Positions 8,381 to 15,970 of a stretch of DNA of 43,276 bases are shown one piece after another. The position numbers and the translations under genes are program-made. Position 1 is the first letter of the stretch; each line of letters begins with the position of its first letter. The DNA comes from an uncultured Saprospirales bacterium (GTDB lineage Bacteria; Bacteroidota; Bacteroidia; Chitinophagales; Saprospiraceae): NCBI GenBank assembly GCA_937864265.1, contig CALMIR010000187.1, positions 1 through 43,276 of the forward strand. Direction: 5' to 3'. Under the pieces are notes generated by a model, which worked only from the letters and a program-made list of their open reading frames with translations, searched no databases and had not been told where the DNA came from.

Positions 8381-8537
8381 CTAGTGCTGTCGGCACTAAA
8401 TAACAGGATATCAAATGGACTCTTTTGCCGCCATACTGCGTTCTTCGCCGCTCACATAGTCCCGCTATGCTCGCTCCTCACACCTTGTCTGGCAACAAAA
8501 TAGCCTCATTTTATTACCTTAATACCAACAGCACTAG
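8381..8537. repeat. 157-bp palindromic (MITE/REP-like) element
   Basis: The ends are inverted repeats: CTAGTGCTGT at 8381-8390 and ACAGCACTAG at 8528-8537, extending to about 19 bp with three transition mismatches. Further in, CTTTTGCCGCCA near 8423 pairs with TGGCAACAAAA near 8490, and the centre is the small palindrome CATAG-TCCCG-CTATG (8455-8469). The whole unit can fold into one long interrupted hairpin and fills the gap before the hlyD stop codon at 8543. It encodes no protein. Together with the repeat at 8273-8325 it accounts for most of the 308-base gap 8235-8542. Confidence 0.6.
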
Positions 8538-8542
8538 GCTTT

Positions 8543-9847
8543 TCAATTACTATTCACGGCGCTAAGGGTACCCCGGATATTTTCAAAAAGGCGAACCAGA
8601 AAGCGCTTTTCAGTCGTGATGATGGTAGCTTTGCCCCTCATTTCACGAGATTGCTCCAGGGTGATGCCATAGGCTGTTTCCAAACCTCTAGGAAAATCGA
8701 CTTCAATATTGATGTTGTTTTCAAAAGGCAATTGCGTTTTGCTGCTGACATAAGCCACTACAGCACCGTATTCAGCGGCAGAATACCCTTCAAACTCAAT
8801 AACGACCTTCTGTCCGGCGCGTACTTTCTCGGCTTTTCCGGCTTCCAGACTGATCGTTCCTTTGGTATCGATCTGTTCGATGGGGACGACCTGCCCGATG
8901 ACTTTACCCGCTTCGATGTATTGTTGCTCGCTGATGGCCTCCATGTCGAAAGAGACAATACCATCAATAGGAGAGCTAATGAGGTAGCGACTTCTAAAAT
9001 CCTGCATGTTTTGCTGCATTTTGCGAAAGCTTTCTCTTAAAGCGACCGATGCGGCCTCCCGGTTTTCCGAGTTCAATTCTTTAACGCCTGACATTTCTGC
9101 GTTGATCCGGTCAATGTCCAATTCGCGTGTTTTAATGCCGCTTTCAATGCTTTCGCGAATGCGCATGAGGTTGAGCAGGCTTTCTTCTGTTTTGTTGACC
9201 TTATCCTCTGCGATAAGCCTTTCTGTGTATAGTTGTTTCTCTCGGTCGAGCTTGTCTTGTGTGCTTTTGATTTGCTGAGCGGTGCCCCGCAAACGGCTCT
9301 TATCGCCTCTGATGAGCTCTTCTATTTTACTTTTTTCCCTGCGCAATTGCTTGTAATCGAGGTTGTCGTAAGGATTGTACTTTTGGTAGCGTTTTAGTTC
9401 GTCTTGTAGTTGATAGAAATTGAATAGATCGTTTTTTAGTTCGCCCAAAACGAGATTGCCCGCCACCTTGAATTGGAGCAGGGCGGAATCGCTCAACTCT
9501 GTTTGGGAGAGGAGCGCCGTTTCATAGCTCAGTATATCTTCCAGATTAGCACTATTGTCAAACATCAATAGCACCTCGTCTTTGCTGACTTGCGATTCAT
9601 TGGCCACCCGCACCAACTTGATCCTGCCTGCCTGCGGCGTAACCAGCCGTTTGGGCGGATCGGTGGAAACCACGCTGATATTGGTTTTTACCGTATCGGG
9701 GTATTTAAAAAAATAACCCACCCAAGCCAATAGAACGATAACGACCAACGCAAAAAGCGATCCCCAGCGGGTCATCCAGCCCGGCGGTGTTCCGAGGATT
9801 TCTTGTACCTCTTCGCTACGCAGTGATATTTCTTCTTGTTCTTTCAA
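8543..9847 (-). CDS. HlyD-family periplasmic adaptor subunit of a type I exporter
   Basis: A 434-aa membrane fusion protein that would link an inner-membrane ABC exporter to an outer-membrane channel. Residues 1-25 are cytoplasmic, a single transmembrane helix lies at about 27-46 (WGSLFALVVIVLLAWVGYFF), and a biotinyl-lipoyl-like half motif follows (VTPQAGRIKLVRVANESQVSKDE). Next is a long charged coiled coil (about 130-290), then the second lipoyl half (ISSPIDGIVSF) and a C-terminal beta-barrel. It lies 70 bases downstream of the C39-peptidase ABC transporter on the same strand, the usual pairing for export of double-glycine leader peptides. No TolC-like gene is adjacent, so the channel must be supplied from elsewhere. 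Confidence 0.85.
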   Translation of the reverse strand: MKEQEEISLRSEEVQEILGTPPGWMTRWGSLFALVVIVLLAWVGYFFKYPDTVKTNISVVSTDPPKRLVTPQAGRIKLVRVANESQVSKDEVLLMFDNSANLEDILSYETALLSQTELSDSALLQFKVAGNLVLGELKNDLFNFYQLQDELKRYQKYNPYDNLDYKQLRREKSKIEELIRGDKSRLRGTAQQIKSTQDKLDREKQLYTERLIAEDKVNKTEESLLNLMRIRESIESGIKTRELDIDRINAEMSGVKELNSENREAASVALRESFRKMQQNMQDFRSRYLISSPIDGIVSFDMEAISEQQYIEAGKVIGQVVPIEQIDTKGTISLEAGKAEKVRAGQKVVIEFEGYSAAEYGAVVAYVSSKTQLPFENNINIEVDFPRGLETAYGITLEQSREMRGKATIITTEKRFLVRLFENIRGTLSAVNSN

Positions 9848-9875
9848 ATTTAGAGCTTAGACATGTGCAACCTAC

Positions 9876-9906
9876 AACAAATCGGGAACTTAATTTTTCT
9901 GCGTTA
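9876..9906 (+). repeat. Truncated copy of the hairpin repeat (right end only)
   Basis: This stretch matches the right terminus of the 121-bp repeat, including CTTAATTTTTCTGCGTTA, and stops 11 bases before the stop codon of the minus-strand ABC transporter gene at 9918. In copy 1 the same end also lies 9 bases from a minus-strand stop codon. It occupies the short gap between the C39 ABC transporter and the HlyD gene. Confidence 0.7.
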
Positions 9907-9917
9907 CTTAGTCCAGT

Positions 9918-12107
9918 CTATCCGCCCAATTCCAATTGATTCCTGACCAACTGATAATAAGCGCCCCGGATATACGTCAATTCTTCGTGCGTACCCTGTT
10001 CGACAATTTCGCCGCCTTCTACCACCACAATATTATCTGCATTCATCACCGTACTCAAGCGGTGGGCGACCACGACCACGGTTTTGCCGTAAAAGAAATC
10101 TTCCAGGTTTTCCATGATGACCATTTCGTTGTAGGCATCCAGGGACGAGGTCGCTTCATCAAAGAAAATGTAATCCGGGTTTTTATATACTGCCCGGGCA
10201 ATCAGCATGCGCTGGCGTTGCCCTTGGCTCAAACCCAGGCCTTCTTGTCCGATTTTCGTATTGTAACCCAAAGGCAGGGACTCCACAAAGCTCTGGATAT
10301 TGGCTACCTTGACCGCCTTAAACAAACGCTTTTTATCAATGACTTCATCCCCCAAGGCTATATTCCGGGCGATGGTATCGTTGAATAGGTAGCCATCTTG
10401 CATCACAACCCCGCATTTACTGCGCCACAGGCGACTGTTTACATTGGATAAATTGATGTCACCGATCCGAATAACGCCTTCGGTGGGCTGGTAAAAATTG
10501 AGCAATAACTTGACCAATGTAGTTTTGCCACTGCCACTGGAGCCGACGATGGCCGTGGTTTTGCCGCGAGGTATTTTCAGGTGGACGTTTTTCAATATCA
10601 TGGGAGAGTGGGGGCCATTGTACTGAAAAGAAACATTTTCCATCACCAATTGACCCGATTCGGGCAAAAGCGTGATTTTTTCACCCGGTTTTTCTTCATC
10701 TTCCTGAACGTGTATTTCGTTCATGCGCTCCAGGCTGATGCGTGCTTCCTGCATGTTGCGGATAAACTCTACCAACTGATTGAGCGGCGCGTTCAACTGG
10801 CCAATGATATACTGCACAGCTATGAGCATCCCCAACGACATCTGCCCATTGATGACGGCTTGAGCTACAATAAATAGAATGAGGAGGTTTTTACTTTCAT
10901 TAAAAAAGGAAGCCCCGGTTCTTTGTATTTGACCCAAGCGCAGGGAATCCATTCCGGTGCGGAATAGCTTGGCTTGCATCCTTTCCCAGGCCCAGCGTTT
11001 CTGTTTTTCGGCATTGTGCAGCTTGATTTCCTGCATGCCGTTGATCAGTTCGATCAGGTTGCCCTGATTTTCTGCCGATTGGTCGAAACGCTTGTAATCG
11101 TATTGGCCTTTTAGGCGTTGGAAATATAGAATCCAGCCCAGGTAAAGCAGGGTGCCGATCAGGAATACCGCAAAAACCAGCTTGTGCCACCAAAACAGCA
11201 CCAAAGCAAAGACGATAAAATTAAAAAACGTGAACACCGACACCATGGAAGTGGAAGTGAAAAAGCGCTGCACTTTTTCATGGTCGGCAATGCGTTGCAT
11301 CAAATCGCCGGTAATTTTGGAGTCGAAATATTTGATGGGTAGCTTGGTAAGCTTGATCAGAAAATCAGAAACCAAACTGATGTTGACGCGAACTCCCACA
11401 TGCAATAATATCCAACTTCGGAATTGCTCAATGGCCAGTTGGGTGACAAATAGCACAAATTGGGCACCTAAAACGATCTGCACAAAGTTCACATCGAGGT
11501 TTTCAATACCGACATCCACGAGTGATTTGATCAGAAAAGGGAAAATGAGTTGCAGGATACTGCCCAAAAACAAACCCACGATCAATTGAATGATCAGTGG
11601 CCGGTATTTTTTAAGGTAGGAAATGACGTAGCCAAAACCGGATTTGTTGATTTTCTCGCCTTCCCGGTCGTAAAATTCAGGGGTAGGTTCCAGCAGCAGC
11701 AATATGCCGACATCCTCACCATCTTCCGCGTCGCTGACCCACCTTTCCAAAAACTCTTCTTTCGTCAGCTTGAATTTGCCTTCAGCGGGGTCTGCTATCC
11801 AAACGTAATTTTTGTTGGCTTTGTAGATGACCACGAAGTGCTCTTGTCGCCAGTGGGCGATGCAGGGCAGTGGCATATCTCTGGAAAGGCGATCGTAGGT
11901 GGTTTTTACAGCGAGTGATTGGAGGCCAATATGCTCAGCGGCATCGCTAATGCCAAGCAAAGAAACGCCCTGCTTACCCAGATAAGTAAGCTCCCGCAGA
12001 AAATCGAGGGAATAATACCTGCCGTAATGCCTTGCGACCATTCGGAGGCAGGTTGCCCCGCAATCCATTGCGTCTAGCTGTTGATAGAAAGTGAAATTAA
12101 GTGGCAT
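9918..12107 (-). CDS. Peptidase-domain (C39) ABC transporter, bacteriocin/peptide exporter
   Basis: A 729-aa three-part exporter that cleaves leader peptides and pumps the product across the inner membrane. The N-terminal C39 protease (about 1-140) has the catalytic cysteine C16 in DCGATCL, the histidine in EHFVVIY and the aspartate in IADPAEG. The transmembrane domain (about 160-460) has six hydrophobic helices. The ATPase has Walker A GSSGSGKTT (about 520-528), signature LSQGQRQR (about 625-632), and Walker B IFFDEATSSLD (about 650). All catalytic residues look intact. It is followed by the HlyD adaptor in an apparent two-gene operon. No small double-glycine leader peptide gene is visible in this neighbourhood, so the cargo is unknown. 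Confidence 0.92.
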   Translation of the reverse strand: MPLNFTFYQQLDAMDCGATCLRMVARHYGRYYSLDFLRELTYLGKQGVSLLGISDAAEHIGLQSLAVKTTYDRLSRDMPLPCIAHWRQEHFVVIYKANKNYVWIADPAEGKFKLTKEEFLERWVSDAEDGEDVGILLLLEPTPEFYDREGEKINKSGFGYVISYLKKYRPLIIQLIVGLFLGSILQLIFPFLIKSLVDVGIENLDVNFVQIVLGAQFVLFVTQLAIEQFRSWILLHVGVRVNISLVSDFLIKLTKLPIKYFDSKITGDLMQRIADHEKVQRFFTSTSMVSVFTFFNFIVFALVLFWWHKLVFAVFLIGTLLYLGWILYFQRLKGQYDYKRFDQSAENQGNLIELINGMQEIKLHNAEKQKRWAWERMQAKLFRTGMDSLRLGQIQRTGASFFNESKNLLILFIVAQAVINGQMSLGMLIAVQYIIGQLNAPLNQLVEFIRNMQEARISLERMNEIHVQEDEEKPGEKITLLPESGQLVMENVSFQYNGPHSPMILKNVHLKIPRGKTTAIVGSSGSGKTTLVKLLLNFYQPTEGVIRIGDINLSNVNSRLWRSKCGVVMQDGYLFNDTIARNIALGDEVIDKKRLFKAVKVANIQSFVESLPLGYNTKIGQEGLGLSQGQRQRMLIARAVYKNPDYIFFDEATSSLDAYNEMVIMENLEDFFYGKTVVVVAHRLSTVMNADNIVVVEGGEIVEQGTHEELTYIRGAYYQLVRNQLELGG

Positions 12108-12214
12108 TTCTCATGAAAACAGTACGACAATGGCCTAAATAAACACGAAAGATAAAACGCAAAATCGAAATTTCAGCATTTTGATGAAAAAAAACGCTAT
12201 TTTCGTCGCTTTAC

Positions 12215-12335
12215 TAACGCAGAAAAATTAAATTCCCAATTTTGTCCTTATCCTAGCGGGCTAAACGGTTCATTTTAAGTGTGTCCGCTAGGGTAAGGAC
12301 TTGGATAAATTGGGGAGTAATTTTTTGCACACTAC
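12215..12335 (-). repeat. 121-bp imperfect palindromic repeat, copy 2 (inverted)
   Basis: This is the reverse-complement counterpart of 56-176, of exactly the same length, with about 14 differences. The stem is preserved: several differences in one arm are matched by changes in the other (see findings). It lies between the divergent starts of the C39 exporter (12107) and the glycosyltransferase (12351), ending 15 bases before the latter, so here it cannot act as a simple downstream terminator. The rest of the gap 12108-12350 shows no gene. Confidence 0.88.
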
Positions 12336-12350
12336 TTAGTAGAAAAAAGG

Positions 12351-13304
12351 ATGAATAATAGCTTTATTTCGGTTGTTTGCGTTATTGATCAGTCCAAAGA
12401 ATTAGCGGTTTTACCCGATCTGTTAATTGGACTGTATCCGGTGCTAAGAAGTCACTTTTCTGATTACGAAATTATTCTGGTCAATAATTATTTCGGTGTC
12501 GCGGTTGATCCTTACATAGAGCCTTTGGATGCCGAACTCAAGCACAATATTTACCTGATTAACTTGTCCAAAACCAACAATTGGAATAACGCCATTCTGG
12601 CTGGCTTGGATCGGGCGAACGGGGATTACACCGTTATTTTTGAATTTCAGTTTTTGAATCAGCCCGAAAAGATTGTACAGCTTTTTGAGAAAACCAGGGA
12701 GTATTTTGACATTGTATATTTACGTGCGCCTTCTCGCAAAACCAATACGGTTTTTCGCCCGCTATTTGGCTTGTTTTACTATATTTTAAAACGCTATTCT
12801 TCTTTGCAGGTCGATGAAATGGCGCACAATACCCGGATCATTTCGCGTCGGGCATTGAACTCGCTGTTGCGCATGCGGGAAAACTTGCGGTATATGAAGG
12901 CCATTTATTCCATCGTTGGCTACAAAACGACGTTTTTGGAAACAGAAGTCCCCCTCGATACGGATGAAGGCGTTTCTTTTACGGAGCGATTTCGAACTTC
13001 TCTGGTAGCCATTACTTCTTTTACCACTTTCCTGCGCACCTTATTGCTTTGGATATTCCTGTTTTCTTTTATTTTTTTGGTAGGCGTAATTGTCAATGCA
13101 TTGAAAGTGAAATTTACAGGCATAGACTTGTTTGGTAATGTTGGCGAGGCACTCAGTGGCTGGACCTTTTTGGTCATACTCATCTCTGTCTTTTTCGCCA
13201 TCACCTGTCTGAATCTCTACATTATGTCCATCTATTTGTCCAATATTTACAGCGAAATCAAGCAACGACCTCAGTACATCATTGAATCCATTAAGCGGTT
13301 TTGA
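12351..13304 (+). CDS. GT2-fold glycosyltransferase-like membrane protein lacking the DxD motif
   Basis: A 317-aa protein with the layout of DPM1/GtrB-type polyprenyl-phosphate sugar transferases: a GT-A domain (about 1-215) followed by two C-terminal transmembrane helices (about 222-250 and 268-300). Segments such as WNNAILAGLDRANGDYTV align well with the family. The key acidic residues are gone, however. Where the family has a VDD-type nucleotide-binding motif this protein has VNN (44-46), and where it has D-x-D followed by QDPPE it has E98-F-Q-F-L-N-Q-P-E. It may be a catalytically dead scaffold or use an unusual metal-free mechanism. It stands alone, starting 15 bases from the repeat at 12215-12335. 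Confidence 0.75.
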   Translation: MNNSFISVVCVIDQSKELAVLPDLLIGLYPVLRSHFSDYEIILVNNYFGVAVDPYIEPLDAELKHNIYLINLSKTNNWNNAILAGLDRANGDYTVIFEFQFLNQPEKIVQLFEKTREYFDIVYLRAPSRKTNTVFRPLFGLFYYILKRYSSLQVDEMAHNTRIISRRALNSLLRMRENLRYMKAIYSIVGYKTTFLETEVPLDTDEGVSFTERFRTSLVAITSFTTFLRTLLLWIFLFSFIFLVGVIVNALKVKFTGIDLFGNVGEALSGWTFLVILISVFFAITCLNLYIMSIYLSNIYSEIKQRPQYIIESIKRF

Positions 13305-13450
13305 ATGGGGGCAACCCGACCTCCGACATTGAGTGTGGACTGAGGGTGTGTGCTTTTTTAGATGATTTACAGCCCACCCGGATGGCTTCAGGTCGGGCGA
13401 GCGGAAGTGCTTACACCTCGATTTCTCCCTGCCCGACTGGGTGCAGCCCG

Positions 13451-13475
13451 GGCGGGAAAAGCCTAGCTTTTCGCC
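13451..13475. terminator. Possible bidirectional terminator hairpin
   Basis: GGCGGGAAAAGC pairs with GCTTTTCGCC around a 3-base loop, between the convergent ends of the glycosyltransferase gene and the hydrolase gene. The T-rich part lies within the stem and no long T-run follows, so efficiency is doubtful. The surrounding gap 13305-13502 is GC-rich compared with its neighbours and shows no gene I can support. Confidence 0.35.
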
Positions 13476-13502
13476 AAGCCGTCAGTTGCTCAAGAGCCCT
13501 GC

Positions 13503-14327
13503 CTATCGCCCTACTTGTATCCACGATAAAACAAAGGCCAAAACCTCATCTGCATTGGTCTCATTGTGCAATTCGTGGTAGGCTTCTGGCCAGACTTTGT
13601 AACTGGAATTGCCTTTGGTCTGTTCAAAGAACTGGGAACTAGCAGTTGCACTGGTAATTTGGTCACCTGAGCCGTGCATGATCAGCAAGGGTAGGGGATA
13701 GGCTTGGTTTTGAGCCAATAGCTGCTCGCCCAATTCCAGCATGGCGAGTCCGGTTTCTACAGAGATCATGCCGTGCACAAGCGGGTCTTTGTCATATACC
13801 AGGCCCACTTCTGGATTGCGGGAGAGGTGGCGTGAATCCAGCTCGGCAGGTAGGGTAAGAGAAGCATAAACTGGGCGTAATATTCTGGCAACCAATAATT
13901 TAATAGCGGGAGCAGGAAAGGCCAGTTTGATCCAGGGCGAAGAGGCAATGATGCCAGCATAAGGGTGTTTGGTTTCCAATCCATGCGCTAACACCAAAGC
14001 GCCACCCATACTTTGTCCGTATAAAAAATGGGGAAGGCTGGGATATTTCTCTTCCAATGTAGCACTTAATAAAGTCAATTCCTGATTTAACAAAGCTCGA
14101 TAGGGAGAATGCCCTCTTTTCCCCGAGGAATGCCCGTGCCCCCTCAGGTCTGGCCCTAAAACGCTGTACCCCTGCTGGTTAAAATAGGCTGCTACATGAT
14201 CAAAACGGTTGATGTGGTCGCTAAAACCATGAACAATGGCGATCACGCCCTTAGGATGCTCAACGGCCCATTCTTTGAAGTAGATGGCAACGCCGTCTGC
14301 TGTATTTTGGTGAAAAGTATGTTCCAC
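13503..14327 (-). CDS. Alpha/beta hydrolase, monoacylglycerol lipase / lysophospholipase type
   Basis: A 274-aa hydrolase of the monoglyceride lipase group, expected to cleave monoacylglycerols or lysophospholipids in the cytoplasm or at the membrane. Motifs seen: the oxyanion region IVHGFSDHINRF, the family block PDLRGHGHSSGKRG, the nucleophile elbow GQSMGG (serine 106), the acid in LLIMHGSGDQIT, and the catalytic histidine in YHELHNE near the C-terminus. There is no signal peptide. All three catalytic residues are present and the length is normal. It faces the glycosyltransferase gene convergently and lies 55 bases downstream of a SPOR-like protein gene on the same strand. The exact substrate cannot be told from sequence. 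Confidence 0.85.
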   Translation of the reverse strand: MEHTFHQNTADGVAIYFKEWAVEHPKGVIAIVHGFSDHINRFDHVAAYFNQQGYSVLGPDLRGHGHSSGKRGHSPYRALLNQELTLLSATLEEKYPSLPHFLYGQSMGGALVLAHGLETKHPYAGIIASSPWIKLAFPAPAIKLLVARILRPVYASLTLPAELDSRHLSRNPEVGLVYDKDPLVHGMISVETGLAMLELGEQLLAQNQAYPLPLLIMHGSGDQITSATASSQFFEQTKGNSSYKVWPEAYHELHNETNADEVLAFVLSWIQVGR

Positions 14328-14382
14328 GATGGTGCTAAGTAAAAGTTAAGTATATGGTGCTAAAACGCTGATGCAGCAACAA

Positions 14383-14892
14383 TCAATTGGCTCTTTCGCC
14401 TGCTTCGTATTCAATAGGTCGGGCTTTAGGGTATTTTTCAATCAAAAACTGCGCGATAAAAGCTTCCGTTTCGGCCAGCGACTCGAAATCACCAATCAGA
14501 TAGGAAAATTGACCATTGGCCAATTTTTCCACTAAAATATTACCGTGCTGAAAATAAATGGCGTGATCCTCCGGTAAGGCTTCCGGGCTGGCCAAAATTT
14601 CTACTTTAAAACCATCAAAGTCTTTTGGAAGCTTACTAGTGGCTGCAATGGGTTCTGTTTCTATGGTGACTAACGGAATAACTTTCGGGGCATCTTCCGA
14701 TGTTTTAAACAATTCCGGTTGCCAGGGATTGATGTTAGTGCCATTCAAGGGGCGGTCAAATTCCTCTCTGTCGGGCACGGTATCTCGATCCCAGGCCGCT
14801 TGTAATGGCCAAAAAGCATCAGCGCCTTGAAGCTTATCATTAAATAAGAGCATCCATAAGCCGCAAAAAATGATCAGGGTCGTTTTTCTCAT
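14383..14892 (-). CDS. Exported protein with a C-terminal SPOR-like domain
   Basis: A 169-aa protein with an N-terminal signal peptide (MRKTTLIIFCGLWMLLF, cleavage near LQGADA). A low-complexity linker precedes a C-terminal region (about 90-165) with the features of a SPOR fold: FKVEILASPEALP, then YLIGDFESLAETEAFIAQF, then YPKARPIEYEAGER. SPOR domains bind denuded septal peptidoglycan, so a cell-wall role is plausible, but the match is by eye. It is upstream of, and possibly cotranscribed with, the lipase-like hydrolase. It is divergent from fmt, sharing an 87-base intergenic region. Confidence 0.6.
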   Translation of the reverse strand: MRKTTLIIFCGLWMLLFNDKLQGADAFWPLQAAWDRDTVPDREEFDRPLNGTNINPWQPELFKTSEDAPKVIPLVTIETEPIAATSKLPKDFDGFKVEILASPEALPEDHAIYFQHGNILVEKLANGQFSYLIGDFESLAETEAFIAQFLIEKYPKARPIEYEAGERAN

Positions 14893-14919
14893 CAGTTATG
14901 TTTTTTAGCTGTTGAAACA

Positions 14920-14927
14920 TAGCTTTG
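14920..14927 (+). promoter_or_regulatory. Candidate -7 promoter box for fmt
   Basis: TAGCTTTG matches the Bacteroidota -7 consensus TAnnTTTG, 52 bases before the fmt start. No convincing -33 TTG is seen at the usual distance. A palindromic TAAAGCTTTA lies between the box and the start codon. Confidence 0.35.
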
Positions 14928-14979
14928 TAACTTAATTAACGCTAAAGTAACGTAAAGCTTTAGGAAAATCAAGTCAGTC

Positions 14980-15897
14980 ATGGCATTAAAAATAATTTTT
15001 ATGGGTACCCCGGAATTTGCGGTTCCTTCTTTGAATATCTTGCAGGACAACGGATACGAGATCGCTGCTGTTGTGACGGCAACAGATAAATGGGGGGGAC
15101 GCGGTAAAAAACAATTGATCCGCTCGGCCGTAGCCAACAGGGCCATCGAGCTGGGCTTGCCGCTGTTGCAGCCCGAAAGCTTGAAATCGCCTGCTTTTCT
15201 GGAAAGCTTGAAGTCGTATCGGGCGGATATTCAAATCGTGGTTGCATTCAGGATGCTGCCGGAAGCCGTTTGGGCGATGCCACCCTTGGGCACTTTCAAT
15301 TTGCATGGCTCTTTGTTGCCTCAATACCGAGGGGCTGCACCCATCAATTGGGCGGTCATACAGGGCGAAAAAGAAACTGGGCTGACTACTTTTCGCATTC
15401 AGCATGAAATCGATACAGGCGACTTGATGTTTCAGGCTAAACTGCCTATCAGTGAAAATGAAACGGCGGGCGAATTACACGACCGGATGATGGTATTGGG
15501 TGCCGAATTGGTGTTGAAAACAGTCCGCGCAATTGAGTCGGGAGATTATCACCTGCAAAAACAGGATGACGCTTTAGCCTCTAAAGCACCCAAATTATTT
15601 CACGAAACCTGCGCCATTGATTTTGCTCAAAGCACGGAAAAAGTGCATGATTTTATTCGCGGCCTCAGTCCTTATCCGACAGCTTGGACGACACTAAATG
15701 GGCTAGAGCTTAAAATATTCCGCAGCACAAAGCAACACGCCCAGCATAACTTTGTACCGGGAACCATCCTGATTGACAATAAAAGTTACCTTAAAATTGC
15801 GACCCTGGATGGATTTGTAGAAGCCACAGAACTACAACTACAGGGGAAAAAGAAAATGGGGGTCAAAGACTTTTTAAACGGGTATCAGGTATCATAA
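14980..15897 (+). CDS. fmt: Methionyl-tRNA formyltransferase
   Basis: It transfers a formyl group from 10-formyltetrahydrofolate to initiator Met-tRNA in the cytoplasm. At 305 aa it has the normal length. The N-terminal domain shows the opening IIFMGTPEFAVPSL, the formyl-folate site with catalytic Asn and His in FNLHGSLLPQYRGAAPINWA, and the conserved Asp in HEIDTGDL. The C-terminal domain (about 205-305), which binds tRNA, is complete (IRGLSPYPTAW, then KKMGVKDFLNGY). It is not beside def here, the partner found in many bacteria. Its start is the first ATG; the gene is divergent from the SPOR-like gene and is followed after 73 bases by a 2OG oxygenase gene with its own candidate promoter. 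Confidence 0.95.
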   Translation: MALKIIFMGTPEFAVPSLNILQDNGYEIAAVVTATDKWGGRGKKQLIRSAVANRAIELGLPLLQPESLKSPAFLESLKSYRADIQIVVAFRMLPEAVWAMPPLGTFNLHGSLLPQYRGAAPINWAVIQGEKETGLTTFRIQHEIDTGDLMFQAKLPISENETAGELHDRMMVLGAELVLKTVRAIESGDYHLQKQDDALASKAPKLFHETCAIDFAQSTEKVHDFIRGLSPYPTAWTTLNGLELKIFRSTKQHAQHNFVPGTILIDNKSYLKIATLDGFVEATELQLQGKKKMGVKDFLNGYQVS

Positions 15898-15941
15898 ACC
15901 AAAGTACAACGATTTCGATTCAAAGAATGCTTGCTTTGCCC

Positions 15942-15949
15942 TATCTTTG
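15942..15949 (+). promoter_or_regulatory. Candidate -7 promoter box for the 2OG oxygenase / GT39 pair
   Basis: TATCTTTG is an exact match to TAnnTTTG, 21 bases before the ATG at 15971. It suggests that the oxygenase and GT39 genes have a promoter separate from fmt. A matching -33 element is not evident. Confidence 0.45.
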
Positions 15950-15970
15950 CCATCATTTTGAAGAAAAGAC

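Noticed and set aside
13301-13642. A 113-codon plus-strand open frame after the glycosyltransferase
   Set aside because: Its product has low-complexity, Ser/Pro/Arg-rich composition with no motif, and its end lies over the hydrolase gene.
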